Made by a program: the position numbers and the translations under genes. From positions 62,001 to 126,000 of the forward strand of contig NZ_LWBP01000134.1 of NCBI RefSeq assembly GCF_002078015.1: a stretch of 64,000 nt of DNA, written 5' to 3'. Within the stretch, counting starts at the first letter, position 1. The number at the start of each line of letters is the position of its first letter. The notes under the pieces are model-generated. The model was not told the origin of the DNA. It searched no databases and saw nothing but the letters and a program-made list of their open reading frames with translations. The stretch comes from Niastella populi (lineage in GTDB: Bacteria; Bacteroidota; Bacteroidia; Chitinophagales; Chitinophagaceae). Below are positions 5,695 through 14,044 of this stretch, piece after piece.

Positions 5695-7758
5695 TTAAAC
5701 AACTACCACATTATCAGGAGCCAGCTGATAATCATGGAACGTTAAAGAAACTGCCGCCCTTCCGGACGAAATGCTTCTTAACGTATTGATATACCCGAAT
5801 AAACACGACAAAGGAACTTCTGCCTTAATACACTGCACATTAGCTTTCATCTCAATTCCCCTGATGATGCCGCGCCGGCGATTTAAGTCACCGGTAACAG
5901 CGCCTGTATATTCGCCGGGTGTAGTTATATCAACCTGCATAACAGGCTCCAATAACTTTGGCGCGGCTTTCAACGCAGCTGCCTTAAAGCCCATGCCGGC
6001 CACCTGTTCAAAATCCTGTGCATGAGAATCCTTTTGATGAATATCGCCATCGAACAATCGTATACGCATAGATTGTACAGGATAACCTGCCAGCATACCG
6101 CATTGCATGGCCGCCGCAAATCCTTTTTGAACGGAAGCAATGAACTCCCTGGGTATGGCGCCGCCTTTGACCTCATCAACAAATTCCAGCCCCGGCGAAT
6201 TATGTTCACGTGGAGAAAGTTCAAAATGGATCTCTGCAAAATTGCCAGAGCCCCCATTCTGTTTTTTAAACACCTCCCTGTGAATAATGGCCTGGGTGAA
6301 TATTTCCTTATACGCGATCTGCGGCTGCCCCTTATTCACCTCCACTTCATATTCAGTGGCTAACCTTTCCAGCACAACTTCCAGGTGCAACTCTCCCATT
6401 CCTTTCAGAAGGGTTTGACCCGTTTCCCTATCTGTTTCTACCAAAAGGGTAGGATCTTCGTCGAGCAACCGCGCTAATGCTTCGCTTAACTTACCGGTTT
6501 CCTTCGATGATCTTGCTTCGATTGCATACCCTATCATAGGCTCGGGAAAAACAATGCTTTCCAGCAACACCGGCCTGCCAGGATCTGCCAGCGTATCGCC
6601 GGTCCTTACTTCTTTCATTCCTACCATTGCGACGATATCGCCTGCGCCAATCTGCTCAACCGTTTCATACTTATCACTCATGATGCGCATTAAACGGCTC
6701 ACCCTTATTTTCTTTCCTGTGCGGCTGTTCCATACAGTATCTCCCTGCCGCAATACACCGGAATATACTCTAACCAACGCCAGCTTGCCTGTATAATCAT
6801 TCGTGATGATCTTGAAAGCCAGTCCGGCGAATGGCGCAGCAACGTCTGTACTTACGGTTTTCAGTTTGCCGGTCAATGGATCCGTTCCTGTAACATCAGC
6901 AATATCAGCCGGTGAAGGCAGGTATTGCACAACCGCATCGAGCAACGGCTGAATGCCTTTGTTCTTATACGCGGCACCGCATACCACCGGCACCACCTGC
7001 ATATTTATAGTTGCTTCGCGCAAGGCGCTATAAATACTTTCAGCTGGTATGGCCGATGCATTGCTGGTAAACTGCTCAAACAACGTTTCATTTGTAAGCG
7101 ATAATTCTTCCAGCAAATGATTTCGTTGTTCCTCCGCATAGGGTAATAAATGATCCGGGATGCCGCCCACTTCAAAACGCTTTCCATCGTCGCTGTTCCA
7201 AAGCAATGCCTTCATGGTTATCAGATCGATAATACCGCAAAAATCATCTTCTGCGCCAATGGGCAACTGTATCGGAACTGCATTTGCATGTAACTGCGTC
7301 TTTATTTCATGTACCACATGCATAAAATGTGCGCCCTGCCTGTCCATTTTATTGATCATTACAATACGTGGTATGTTATACCGGTCGGCCTGGCGCCATA
7401 CCGTTTCCGATTGCGGTTGTACGCCCGATTTTGCACAAAACACCGCAACGGCTCCATCCAGTACACGCAACGATCTTTCTACCTCGGCAGTAAAATCAAC
7501 GTGACCAGGGGTATCGATAATGTTCACCTGGTATCTTTCTCCTGAATGATCCCAATAAGTGGTTATGGCAGCCGAAGAAATTGTGATCCCTCTTTTCTCT
7601 TCCTGCGGATCGCTATCCATCACCGTATTGCCATCGTCGACATTTCCTAACCGATGAATAAAGCCGGTATAATAAAGAATGCGTTCCGTAATTGTTGTTT
7701 TACCTGCATCCACATGAGCCATAATTCCTATATTTCTGAATTGCTGTAACCGTTTCAT
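5695..7758 (-). CDS. fusA2: Elongation factor G paralogue (EF-G2)
   Basis: A 687-residue translational GTPase, the usual EF-G length. EF-G drives tRNA-mRNA translocation and, with RRF, ribosome recycling. All GTPase motifs are present: AHVDAGKTT (14-22), the switch I RGIT (57-60), DTPGHVDF (82-89) and NKMD (136-139). Domains II to V follow, ending [13 protein letters not shown]. It stands alone, not beside rpsL, rpsG and tufA, so it is most likely the second EF-G of the genome and not the housekeeping copy. The sequence fits EF-G and not a tetracycline ribosomal protection protein. Two leader ORF-terminator units lie between its promoter and its start, so expression appears to depend on reading through two attenuators. 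Bacteroides EF-G2 is known to support translation under nutrient limitation; whether this is its orthologue cannot be settled here. Confidence 0.92.
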   Translation of the reverse strand: MKRLQQFRNIGIMAHVDAGKTTITERILYYTGFIHRLGNVDDGNTVMDSDPQEEKRGITISSAAITTYWDHSGERYQVNIIDTPGHVDFTAEVERSLRVLDGAVAVFCAKSGVQPQSETVWRQADRYNIPRIVMINKMDRQGAHFMHVVHEIKTQLHANAVPIQLPIGAEDDFCGIIDLITMKALLWNSDDGKRFEVGGIPDHLLPYAEEQRNHLLEELSLTNETLFEQFTSNASAIPAESIYSALREATINMQVVPVVCGAAYKNKGIQPLLDAVVQYLPSPADIADVTGTDPLTGKLKTVSTDVAAPFAGLAFKIITNDYTGKLALVRVYSGVLRQGDTVWNSRTGKKIRVSRLMRIMSDKYETVEQIGAGDIVAMVGMKEVRTGDTLADPGRPVLLESIVFPEPMIGYAIEARSSKETGKLSEALARLLDEDPTLLVETDRETGQTLLKGMGELHLEVVLERLATEYEVEVNKGQPQIAYKEIFTQAIIHREVFKKQNGGSGNFAEIHFELSPREHNSPGLEFVDEVKGGAIPREFIASVQKGFAAAMQCGMLAGYPVQSMRIRLFDGDIHQKDSHAQDFEQVAGMGFKAAALKAAPKLLEPVMQVDITTPGEYTGAVTGDLNRRRGIIRGIEMKANVQCIKAEVPLSCLFGYINTLRSISSGRAAVSLTFHDYQLAPDNVVVV

Positions 7759-7782
7759 AAAGTATTTCTATAAAGAATGAAT

Positions 7783-7818
7783 AAAAAAAGCCTCCCGTCA
7801 CGCGGCGTGACGGGAGGC
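7783..7818 (-). terminator. Second attenuator terminator before fusA2
   Basis: Perfect 14-bp arms, GCCTCCCGTCACGC (7818-7805) and its complement (7803-7790), with a near-zero loop, then seven T, ending 24 bp before the fusA2 ATG. A termination signal placed inside a gene's own 5' leader implies conditional read-through. GTGACGTTAGG (7850-7840), which spans the stop codon of the preceding leader ORF, can pair with the 5' arm (six plus three pairs around a 2x2 internal loop). Confidence 0.85.
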
Positions 7819-7846
7819 TTCTGCAACATGCAAAACATACCTAACG

Positions 7847-7900
7847 TCACCGAACATGTTCAGTGAATACGCTGATTATTGTTTTGAGTATGAATTTCAT
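7847..7900 (-). CDS. Leader peptide 2 of fusA2
   Basis: A 17-codon ORF, MKFILKTIISVFTEHVR, whose TGA stop sits inside the segment GTGACGTTAGG that can pair with the 5' arm of the next terminator. A ribosome reaching the stop would cover this segment and favour termination; a ribosome stalled earlier would leave it free and allow fusA2 expression. There is no strong codon bias toward one amino acid apart from four Ile, so the signal may be general slow translation. No Shine-Dalgarno site is visible. The ORF is short and rests on its position relative to the hairpins. Confidence 0.6.
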   Translation of the reverse strand: MKFILKTIISVFTEHVR

Positions 7901-7957
7901 ATTGCTGATTAATAATTAATATCTAAAGGCCTGGAGAATTGTTGCGGGGAGACAAAC

Positions 7958-7986
7958 AAAAAAGCCCTCCCGGATGCCGGGAAGGC
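7958..7986 (-). terminator. First attenuator terminator before fusA2
   Basis: Stem GCCTTCCCGG / CCGGGAGGGC (10 pairs, one wobble) with a three-base loop CAT, followed by six T. It lies 24 nt after the stop of leader ORF 1. CCGG and AAGG of the leader's last codons can pair with CCTT and CCGG of the 5' arm as an imperfect antiterminator. Confidence 0.82.
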
Positions 7987-8009
7987 CATAGTATATTGAT
8001 AGTATACGA

Positions 8010-8138
8010 TTACCCCCTTTTATCCGGTAACGGGTTTGTCTCCCCATTTCCTATAAAGACAATACAAGTACTGGCAATTACAGCCCTGATGACTGCATTG
8101 GCGTTTATACCTGTGTTGTATGTGGTGGATGTAATCAT
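8010..8138 (-). CDS. Leader peptide 1 of fusA2
   Basis: A 42-codon ORF starting at the ATG at 8138, about 30 nt after a good promoter. Its first 28 codons are rich in Ile, Thr, Val, Ala and Asn (for example ITSTTYNTGINANAVIRAV), and it ends GNGETNPLPDKRG. The end overlaps a sequence partly complementary to the following terminator. The pattern resembles the leader peptides that control branched-chain and threonine biosynthesis in Bacteroidota, but the gene downstream is an EF-G paralogue. A longer frame upstream to 8240 crosses the promoter and is rejected. The assignment as a leader is inferred from layout. Confidence 0.62.
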   Translation of the reverse strand: MITSTTYNTGINANAVIRAVIASTCIVFIGNGETNPLPDKRG

Positions 8139-8167
8139 GATACTTAATGCGCGAAATAATTTCGATG

Positions 8168-8198
8168 CAAAACTATATAAATATTTCAAAACAACAAA
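8168..8198 (-). promoter_or_regulatory. Promoter of the fusA2 leader transcript
   Basis: TTTG at 8198-8195, exactly 19 bp, then TAGTTTTG (TAnnTTTG) at 8175-8168: an excellent Bacteroidota sigma-A-type promoter. It lies just after the bestrophin stop and directs transcription into leader ORF 1. Confidence 0.75.
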
Positions 8199-8252
8199 TC
8201 CCCGGTCCAAAAAGGGAGGAGATCTGTTTTCACCTGACACACGAAGCTATCT

Positions 8253-9164
8253 CTACATGATATAATAATATTTTTCCTGGCGCTTGTCTTCAGGCAGGTC
8301 CTGATCATGCATCAATTGTTTCAGATCTTTTTCTATAGTGCCGGCTATTGCGGTCATAGGCGTATCGGTTGGTTTGTTCTCAAACGGGTCCTGTAAATGA
8401 ATGGCCATTTTTTCAATCAGTAAAAAAGAGGCACTGATGGCTACCACCAACGGCACTTCAAGAAAACCGAAATAATCGATCACGCCGAAAGGCAGCATGG
8501 CTATAAATAACAACAAAGAGAAATGGATATATAAACTATAGGTACTTGGAAATACGGTATTCTTTATGCGTTCACATTTGCCCATGGCATCGCAGAGGCG
8601 GGTAAGCGTTTTGTCAATTTCCATTTGCTGATATCTGTTTATATAACCTTCTTCGAGGGCACGACGAAGGTCTTTTCCATGCTGATCGAGCATGGCCATG
8701 GGAACGTTATTGAAGCGGGTAAGGTATTCCATTTCCTTTCTGCTTAAATATTTCTCCAACCCGATGGTAGGGTTCAGGCGGCGCAGGCTTTGCCCCAGTG
8801 CATAACACCAGGCAATTTGCCGGCGGATCATCCGTTGACGCCAGATATGCACATCATCTTCTTCGTACTGACTACCGGTAAAGTTCAGCACCTGTCGTGC
8901 CAGCGTACGTGAATCGTTCACGATGGCTCCCCATACCTGCCGTGCTTCCCACCAGCGATCATATGCCTGATTGCTTCTGAAACCAAGCAGCAATGATATT
9001 ACGGTGCCCAATACGGCCGGCACCGCTAATGGAATACTTATCGGCACCTCGAGGAACCATTCATGTATTACTGCAATGGCTAAACTATACAACAGTATTA
9101 TGACCAATTCAACCTTTACTTTTCCAAACACATAACCTATCGGTATATTTTTTTTTAGTAACAT
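8253..9164 (-). CDS. Bestrophin-family ion channel
   Basis: A 303-residue membrane protein of the bestrophin/RFP-TM family, pentameric channels for anions in animals and for cations in the studied bacterial homologue. Diagnostic is the conserved block RSNQAYDRWWEARQVWG near residues 63-79 after two N-terminal hydrophobic segments (about 20-40 and 45-60). Two further hydrophobic segments lie near 207-250, and the tail is polar (HDQDLPEDKRQEKYYY). Length is normal for bacterial members. It precedes the fusA2 promoter on the same strand with no clear terminator between, so its message may run into the first fusA2 attenuator. Physiological role in this organism is unknown. Confidence 0.88.
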   Translation of the reverse strand: MLLKKNIPIGYVFGKVKVELVIILLYSLAIAVIHEWFLEVPISIPLAVPAVLGTVISLLLGFRSNQAYDRWWEARQVWGAIVNDSRTLARQVLNFTGSQYEEDDVHIWRQRMIRRQIAWCYALGQSLRRLNPTIGLEKYLSRKEMEYLTRFNNVPMAMLDQHGKDLRRALEEGYINRYQQMEIDKTLTRLCDAMGKCERIKNTVFPSTYSLYIHFSLLLFIAMLPFGVIDYFGFLEVPLVVAISASFLLIEKMAIHLQDPFENKPTDTPMTAIAGTIEKDLKQLMHDQDLPEDKRQEKYYYIM

Positions 9165-9229
9165 CCACGTAAAGTTTAGCTTAATGAATCAAGATTCATA
9201 CAGTTCATCAACCGAAAACACGTAACTCA

Positions 9230-9739
9230 TTAACGTTGTGCGTTCAACAGTCTCAGCAGGGCAACAGCTTCTTCTTCCACAGCCTGGATCTCGGGCATGG
9301 TAATTACCCGGCGTTTTGATTTAAACTGGCGCAGTAAAGGAAGGCCGCTTTTTTTGAACATCTGTTCAGGATCTACGCTATCGGCGTGCACCTTGATGAA
9401 CTCATGATCTTCGGGGTAAATAATAAGATCGATCTCATTGGCATCAACAAAATTGCGGAACACCGCAGGCGTATTGCCATACAGGTGACGGAATGTAATT
9501 GTATTTACCTTTTTAGGATACTGTTGTTTTATTTGTTTGCAGTTATTTCTAAAAGCATCCGTTAACAGATCATGATATGGCTTCCGTTGATTTCTTATAA
9601 GGTCGCCGGCAAAAAATGGCATTTGAAAAGCGTGGAACAACATGATGTTCAATACCTGTTCGCCCATAGTTTGAATGGTATTCTCTACCAGATCAAAAGT
9701 TGCAGGAGTAAAATCGGTGGGTACCAATACATTGCGCAT
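9230..9739 (-). CDS. Universal stress protein (UspA)-like
   Basis: A 169-residue cytoplasmic protein with the typical Usp start, MRNVLVPTDFTPATFDLVE, placing the conserved Asp of the first strand at residue 8. Alternating strands and helices follow (IMLFHAF, DLIIYPEDHEF). I do not see the G-2x-G-9x-G(S/T) ATP-binding signature at the C-terminus; the end is instead a helix (PEIQAVEEEAVALLRLLNAQR), so it may not bind ATP. It lies 65 bp upstream of bestrophin on the same strand and could be co-transcribed. The family call is moderate to good. Confidence 0.75.
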   Translation of the reverse strand: MRNVLVPTDFTPATFDLVENTIQTMGEQVLNIMLFHAFQMPFFAGDLIRNQRKPYHDLLTDAFRNNCKQIKQQYPKKVNTITFRHLYGNTPAVFRNFVDANEIDLIIYPEDHEFIKVHADSVDPEQMFKKSGLPLLRQFKSKRRVITMPEIQAVEEEAVALLRLLNAQR

Positions 9740-9870
9740 ACTGTAATCATTAAATTAAACAATGACGTTTACAGTTGCAAAGCTGGTATAATGGAATTAG
9801 AGGCCCTTAAGACATACTTAAGAATACATTAAAAAGGAAATAAGAATAGGATTAGAATCATTAAGAAACA

Positions 9871-11244
9871 TTAAGAAGGCTGTGAACGCAGAACGATCTC
9901 TACATTGGTTCCCTTTCCTTCCTGCGAACTTATTAGTAATTCTCCGTTGTGTAACCGGATAATATTACGAGCCAATGGCAGCCCTACTCCATGACCTTCA
10001 AACCTGTCGGTATTGGAAGCCCGGTAAAACGGTTCAAAAACATATTTAAGCTCAGAAGCTGGTATTCCTATGCCTTCATCGACGATGCCGATCTTTATTT
10101 TGTCTTTCACTACATAGAGTGTAAGCTGCACGGGCCGGTCGTTACTGTATTTGCAGGCGTTCACCACTATATTGGTTACAGCCAGTTTCAATAAATGATA
10201 ATTTCCTTCAACTAACAACTGTTGTTCGTTTGGCGGAAGCTCACCAAAATGCAATTGTACCCGGTTATCGGGATGTAATTCATCGATAGCCTGTTTTACT
10301 TCACAAACCAGTTCGTCGGCCCTTACAAGCGTGCGGCGTTGTTTTTTACCATCGAATCCGCTTTGCGCCAGTGCAAGCAGGCTGCTGGTCAAATGATCCA
10401 GTTTGCCGGCCTCATTTAAGATCACCTGTAAACTCTGGCGGTATTCTTCATTGGTGCGGGCCTTCTTTAATGCAATATCTGCTTCGCCCATAATAGTGGT
10501 TAAAGGTGTACGCAGTTCATGCGAAGCGTTGCTCACGAAATTATTCTGAGTTTCAAATGCCGTTTGCAGGCGGTCGAGCATGGTATTGAATGTATGCGCC
10601 AGCTCGGTCATTTCATCTTTACCTTTCTTAAGCTCCAACCGCAGGTGAAGATTATGCGCACTGATGTCCTGCACTTTACTGATCAGTTGCCGCACCGGCT
10701 GGAAAGTTTTGCGGCTAAAGAATATGCCCACTGTAAATACCAGCAACACACCTACAATAAATGTTGCGATCTTTGCCCGCAGTAAGGTGCCCAACAGGCG
10801 GTTGGCGTAATCGTTCACCGCCGACTTTATAACCAGGTACTTCTTCCCGTCATCATGATATAAAATGCCTGCATAATGCACTTTTCCTTTTTCTATATAT
10901 ACCGTATTACCACCCGCTTCTATTACATTCCAGTAAAATGACTGGGGCAGGTTAGGTACCTTAGGTTCAATAGTATTGCTGACACTATCCCAGGTAAGCA
11001 GGTATTCCTGCTCCTTTGGCAGTACTTCGAGGTATTGCCGCCGCAGTTCATGGTAGGTTACGGTCGAAACTTTATTTTGTTCGAACCGTAACTTGGCAGC
11101 TACTCTTACCCGTAATTCAAGCCGTTTCAGAAAATCGTTTGATGCAAACCGGCTTACAAAATAATAAGTTGTAAAGCTGATGAACAGGATCAACAGGGCC
11201 GTAAGTACGGTAAAGAGTAAGGCGGTTTGTGTTTGAATTTTCAA
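9871..11244 (-). CDS. Sensor histidine kinase (HAMP-HisKA-HATPase)
   Basis: A 457-residue inner-membrane sensor of the EnvZ/OmpR class. Transmembrane helix 1 is at about 8-30 and helix 2 at about 158-176, enclosing a periplasmic domain of about 125 residues. A HAMP linker follows (near 178-230), then HisKA with SHELRTPLT and phospho-acceptor His242. HATPase_c has an N box near NIVVNACKYS, G1 DEGIGIP and G2 GHGVGLPLA. The cognate response regulator ends 8 bp upstream, so the two form an operon. The periplasmic domain has no motif that names the ligand; two-component systems of this form in Bacteroidota often sense metals or envelope stress, which is only a guess here. Confidence 0.93.
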   Translation of the reverse strand: MKIQTQTALLFTVLTALLILFISFTTYYFVSRFASNDFLKRLELRVRVAAKLRFEQNKVSTVTYHELRRQYLEVLPKEQEYLLTWDSVSNTIEPKVPNLPQSFYWNVIEAGGNTVYIEKGKVHYAGILYHDDGKKYLVIKSAVNDYANRLLGTLLRAKIATFIVGVLLVFTVGIFFSRKTFQPVRQLISKVQDISAHNLHLRLELKKGKDEMTELAHTFNTMLDRLQTAFETQNNFVSNASHELRTPLTTIMGEADIALKKARTNEEYRQSLQVILNEAGKLDHLTSSLLALAQSGFDGKKQRRTLVRADELVCEVKQAIDELHPDNRVQLHFGELPPNEQQLLVEGNYHLLKLAVTNIVVNACKYSNDRPVQLTLYVVKDKIKIGIVDEGIGIPASELKYVFEPFYRASNTDRFEGHGVGLPLARNIIRLHNGELLISSQEGKGTNVEIVLRSQPS

Positions 11245-11252
11245 GTGGCAGG

Positions 11253-11942
11253 CTATTTTTTGTCTTCTTTAAGAATATATCCCATCCCTATCATGGTATG
11301 GATCAGTTTCTGGGCGGGATTGGTATCAATTTTTTTACGGAGGTAATTCACATATACATCCACCACATTGGTACTCATGTTGAAATCGATGCCCCACACA
11401 TTTTCCAAAAGCTCCATGCGGCTCAACACCCGGCCCCGGTTCTGTAACATGAATTCAAGCAGCCGGTATTCCGTTGCAGTCAGGTTCACCGGTTCACTAT
11501 TCAGGGTGGCCGAACGGGTGCTGGTATTCAGCGAAAGGTTTCCGATCTGCAATATATCGGTTTGCCCGTTGTTATTTCCCAGTGATTTGCGGCGGGCCAG
11601 CGTTCTTAGCCGTGCCTCCAGCTCGGCAAACTGGAAAGGTTTCACCAGGTAATCATCTGCACCGCTGTCAAGACCGGCCACAATATTTTCAGTGGTGCCG
11701 AGGGCGGTCAGCATCAGGATGGGTGTATCAACCTGTTGCCGGCGCAATTCTTTACATAACTGCATGCCGTTCATCCCCGGCAACATAATATCAAGAATCA
11801 ATACATCAAACTGGTTCTTGAATGCCATGTCATGACCAATTAGGCCGTCGGGCGCTACAGACACTTCATATCCCGCTTCCTTCAAACCCTTACTTAGCAT
11901 CCCAGCCAATGCAGCCTCGTCTTCAACTAAAAGTATCTTCAT
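11253..11942 (-). CDS. OmpR/PhoB-family response regulator
   Basis: Read from the ATG at 11942 this is 229 residues beginning MKILLVEDEA; an alternative ATG seven codons upstream is less typical. The receiver domain has the acidic pair at 8-9, phospho-acceptor Asp51 (LILDIMLPG) and Lys101 (YLVKPF). The C-terminal winged helix (about 130-227) ends with the usual wing, YVNYLRKKID...IHTMIGMGYIL. It lies directly before the kinase gene on the same transcript and is surely its partner. Its target genes are not visible. Confidence 0.94.
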   Translation of the reverse strand: MKILLVEDEAALAGMLSKGLKEAGYEVSVAPDGLIGHDMAFKNQFDVLILDIMLPGMNGMQLCKELRRQQVDTPILMLTALGTTENIVAGLDSGADDYLVKPFQFAELEARLRTLARRKSLGNNNGQTDILQIGNLSLNTSTRSATLNSEPVNLTATEYRLLEFMLQNRGRVLSRMELLENVWGIDFNMSTNVVDVYVNYLRKKIDTNPAQKLIHTMIGMGYILKEDKK

Positions 11943-12071
11943 CCTGATCGTATTAGTTTGCAAAAATAATCACCATCGGCGAAATAGCAGCATTAAGGCC
12001 TTTCCCTGCTTTTTTATAACATTTTGAACGAATTGGCGGCAAATTGACTAATCCGGCGCAACAGCACGGGA

Positions 12072-12107
12072 AGAAAAACAAATCCCCTACCAAAAATGGC
12101 AGGGGAT
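12072..12107 (-). terminator. Terminator of the lipoprotein gene
   Basis: On the minus strand the stem ATCCCCTGCC / GGTAGGGGAT (one wobble) with an ATTTTT loop is followed by TTGTTTTTCT, 31 bp after the stop of the lipoprotein gene. Confidence 0.8.
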
Positions 12108-12137
12108 GTCTTTTGCTTTTCGGCTTATACTGAGTGC

Positions 12138-12896
12138 TTAATACTCAAACTTCAACTGAATTTCTCCGTCGTTGGAGGTTAAAGGATATCCGTCCTTATC
12201 ATATGTATACTGTGTTGTGAGTGTGTAATCGAATAAGGTGCCTTCGAAATCATAACCGGCGGTCAACATTTCATTCCGGGCAAAAAACTGAAGCGTGTAC
12301 CCAACATCGAGCAGCCATTTTGAAACAGTTGGAAAACCGGGTCGCTTTATGCCCCAGGTAAAAACAACAGTTCCCTGCATATCGCCTTCGAGCGTTACTT
12401 TCGCCACGTTGCCATCGCTGCCATAAGTAATATTGGCTGTTTCCGTTTCATCGGCCAGTTTCATTTCCTTCACGATCTTTGTAACCTGGTTATTTACTAC
12501 CGTATAGGTAAGCACATCATCCTGGATGATATCATCGGGTTCACCGGCAACTTTTTGAATTGTTTTTACAGTGCCTGAAACCGGAATACCGTCGTGGTAC
12601 GAATAAGTATAGGTGGTATAGTCGTTATGGTCCCTGTACTCAATTTTTGATATATTTCCTGAACCGTCGAGCGTCAACACGGTTGACTCAAGTCCATCGG
12701 CGCTGCTGAATGATCTCAGTTTGCTGCCATTGTAGGTAAGGTTGAATACATTGGTGTTACCATTCTCTGTTTTTGTAACTTTCTTTAACAGTTTCGTGTG
12801 GCCCCCGTTATTGTCATCATTTGAATCTTTGTCTTTCTTACAGGAACTTAAAACCAGCATGGCCATTGCACCGGCCAACAGGAAAACTTTTTTCAT
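12138..12896 (-). CDS. DUF4595-like lipoprotein
   Basis: A 252-residue predicted lipoprotein: signal MKKVFLLAGAMAMLVLSSC with lipobox LSSC (Cys19), then an Asp/Asn-rich linker (KKDKDSNDDNNGGH). The remainder is made of repeated beta-strand units of YD/RHS-like style (TYNGSKLRSF, TLDGSGNISKIEYRD, TYSYHDGIPVSG, YTYDKDGYPLTSNDG), as in the DUF4595 family of Bacteroidota surface lipoproteins. The KKDKD after the Cys lacks the full surface-export signal, so outer-membrane side is uncertain. It is a single-gene unit with its own terminator. Function unknown. Confidence 0.8.
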   Translation of the reverse strand: MKKVFLLAGAMAMLVLSSCKKDKDSNDDNNGGHTKLLKKVTKTENGNTNVFNLTYNGSKLRSFSSADGLESTVLTLDGSGNISKIEYRDHNDYTTYTYSYHDGIPVSGTVKTIQKVAGEPDDIIQDDVLTYTVVNNQVTKIVKEMKLADETETANITYGSDGNVAKVTLEGDMQGTVVFTWGIKRPGFPTVSKWLLDVGYTLQFFARNEMLTAGYDFEGTLFDYTLTTQYTYDKDGYPLTSNDGEIQLKFEY

Positions 12897-13222
12897 ACTT
12901 GTAATTATGTGTTGTTTGTAATTTGTTCATCTTCACCTCTGCGGTATTGGCTATACTTTGCTGGCGGTGAAGCACGATGCAATATTAGCAAGCGAACGGG
13001 GCTGTTGTTTACATGAGTAGTTTGAAATGCATATTATGGTACATGAACTGTAAAAATCAACAATTGTGTCAACATCAAATTCAGCGTATCGTTAAATAAT
13101 ATCAACCGCTTTTACATGTACAATGAATGTTTTTTAACGATTCTTCTGCGTTCATTCACATATTCAATTTCTCTATAAATGCCTGATAAAGAGGGTATCT
13201 TTGCATCATCAAATATTGCACT

Positions 13223-13732
13223 ATGGCGATCCGCATTTTTATTACGGGAGGAACTTTTGATAAGGAATACAATGAACTGAACGGTGAGTTGTATTTTAAA
13301 GATACCCACATGCAGGAGCTGCTTTCATTAGGGCGAAGCCGGTTACCGGTAAATATCAAAACGCTGATGATGATCGACAGCCTTGAAATGACCGCCGACC
13401 ACCGTAATTATATTGCAGATGAATGCGAGCAATGTGAAGAAGAGAAGATCGTAATAACACATGGAACCGATACCATGGCAGAAACAGCGCGGGTGCTGGC
13501 AAACCAGGTTTCCGGTAAAACAATTGTTTTAACCGGCGCCATGATTCCCATTAAGTTCGGTAGTTCCGATGGCCTGTTCAACCTCGGCAGCGCTCTTGCT
13601 TTTGTACAATCCCTGCCGCCAGGCGTATACGTGGCAATGAACGGCCGCTATTTTAACTGGGATAATGTTCGTAAAAACAGACAGACGGGGATTTTTGAAG
13701 AACTGAAATCCGTTAGCACCAGTGCAGAATAA
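13223..13732 (+). CDS. Single-domain asparaginase-like protein
   Basis: A 169-residue protein matching only the N-terminal catalytic domain of L-asparaginase, which is about 330 residues in full-length enzymes. Both active-site motifs are present: ITGGTFDK (Thr near residue 10) and HGTDTMAETA (near 80-89), with the later TGAMIP block. The C-terminal domain, which helps complete the substrate site of the neighbouring subunit, is missing, but the ORF ends cleanly and there is no trace of it downstream. Free-standing versions of this domain are common in bacteria, so I treat it as an intact short family and not a pseudogene. A TATCTTTG -7-like box lies at 13196-13203. Confidence 0.82.
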   Translation: MAIRIFITGGTFDKEYNELNGELYFKDTHMQELLSLGRSRLPVNIKTLMMIDSLEMTADHRNYIADECEQCEEEKIVITHGTDTMAETARVLANQVSGKTIVLTGAMIPIKFGSSDGLFNLGSALAFVQSLPPGVYVAMNGRYFNWDNVRKNRQTGIFEELKSVSTSAE

Positions 13733-13749
13733 AACTGCCGGGAGCAGTT

Positions 13750-13971
13750 TTATTTTTTGGGCGGCAGGTTGAAAGCAACCGCTTCATGTTCAAAATGCCC
13801 TTTGTGTGAGCCATCGCAAAACGGTTTGTTCTGTGACATACCACAACGGCATATGGAAACAACTTCACGGCCACCCAGGTCATATACATTTCCGTTTTTA
13901 TCTACAATCTCAAAATCACCTTCTACCCGTAAAGAACCATTGCTGTTAACTGTAATTTTTGTTGATGCCAT
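13750..13971 (-). CDS. CDGSH iron-sulfur protein
   Basis: A 73-residue protein from the ATG at 13971 (MASTKITVNSNGSL). The C-terminal half carries the CDGSH cluster-binding motif, CRCGMSQNKPFCDGSHKG: three Cys and one His that hold a redox-active [2Fe-2S] cluster. The N-terminal 35 residues form the small beta unit usual in bacterial members. The frame is open further upstream to 14196, but that stretch is Trp/Cys/Arg-rich, unlike protein, and overlaps the neighbouring gene, so I chose the internal Met. The protein probably takes part in electron transfer or cluster delivery. Confidence 0.88.
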   Translation of the reverse strand: MASTKITVNSNGSLRVEGDFEIVDKNGNVYDLGGREVVSICRCGMSQNKPFCDGSHKGHFEHEAVAFNLPPKK

Positions 13972-14044
13972 TGTACTTAGTATGATGTTTTTATAAGGGC
14001 GCAAGATACAGTAAAAGAAGGCAGAAAACTCCTGGCAGTCCATA

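Noticed and set aside
5695-7758. Tetracycline ribosomal protection protein
   Set aside because: The sequence follows EF-G through all GTPase motifs and the C-terminus, and lacks the features that set TetM/TetQ apart.
13223-13732. Truncated asparaginase pseudogene
   Set aside because: Both active-site motifs are intact, the stop is clean, and no remnant of the C-terminal domain follows. Free-standing domains of this size are a known family.
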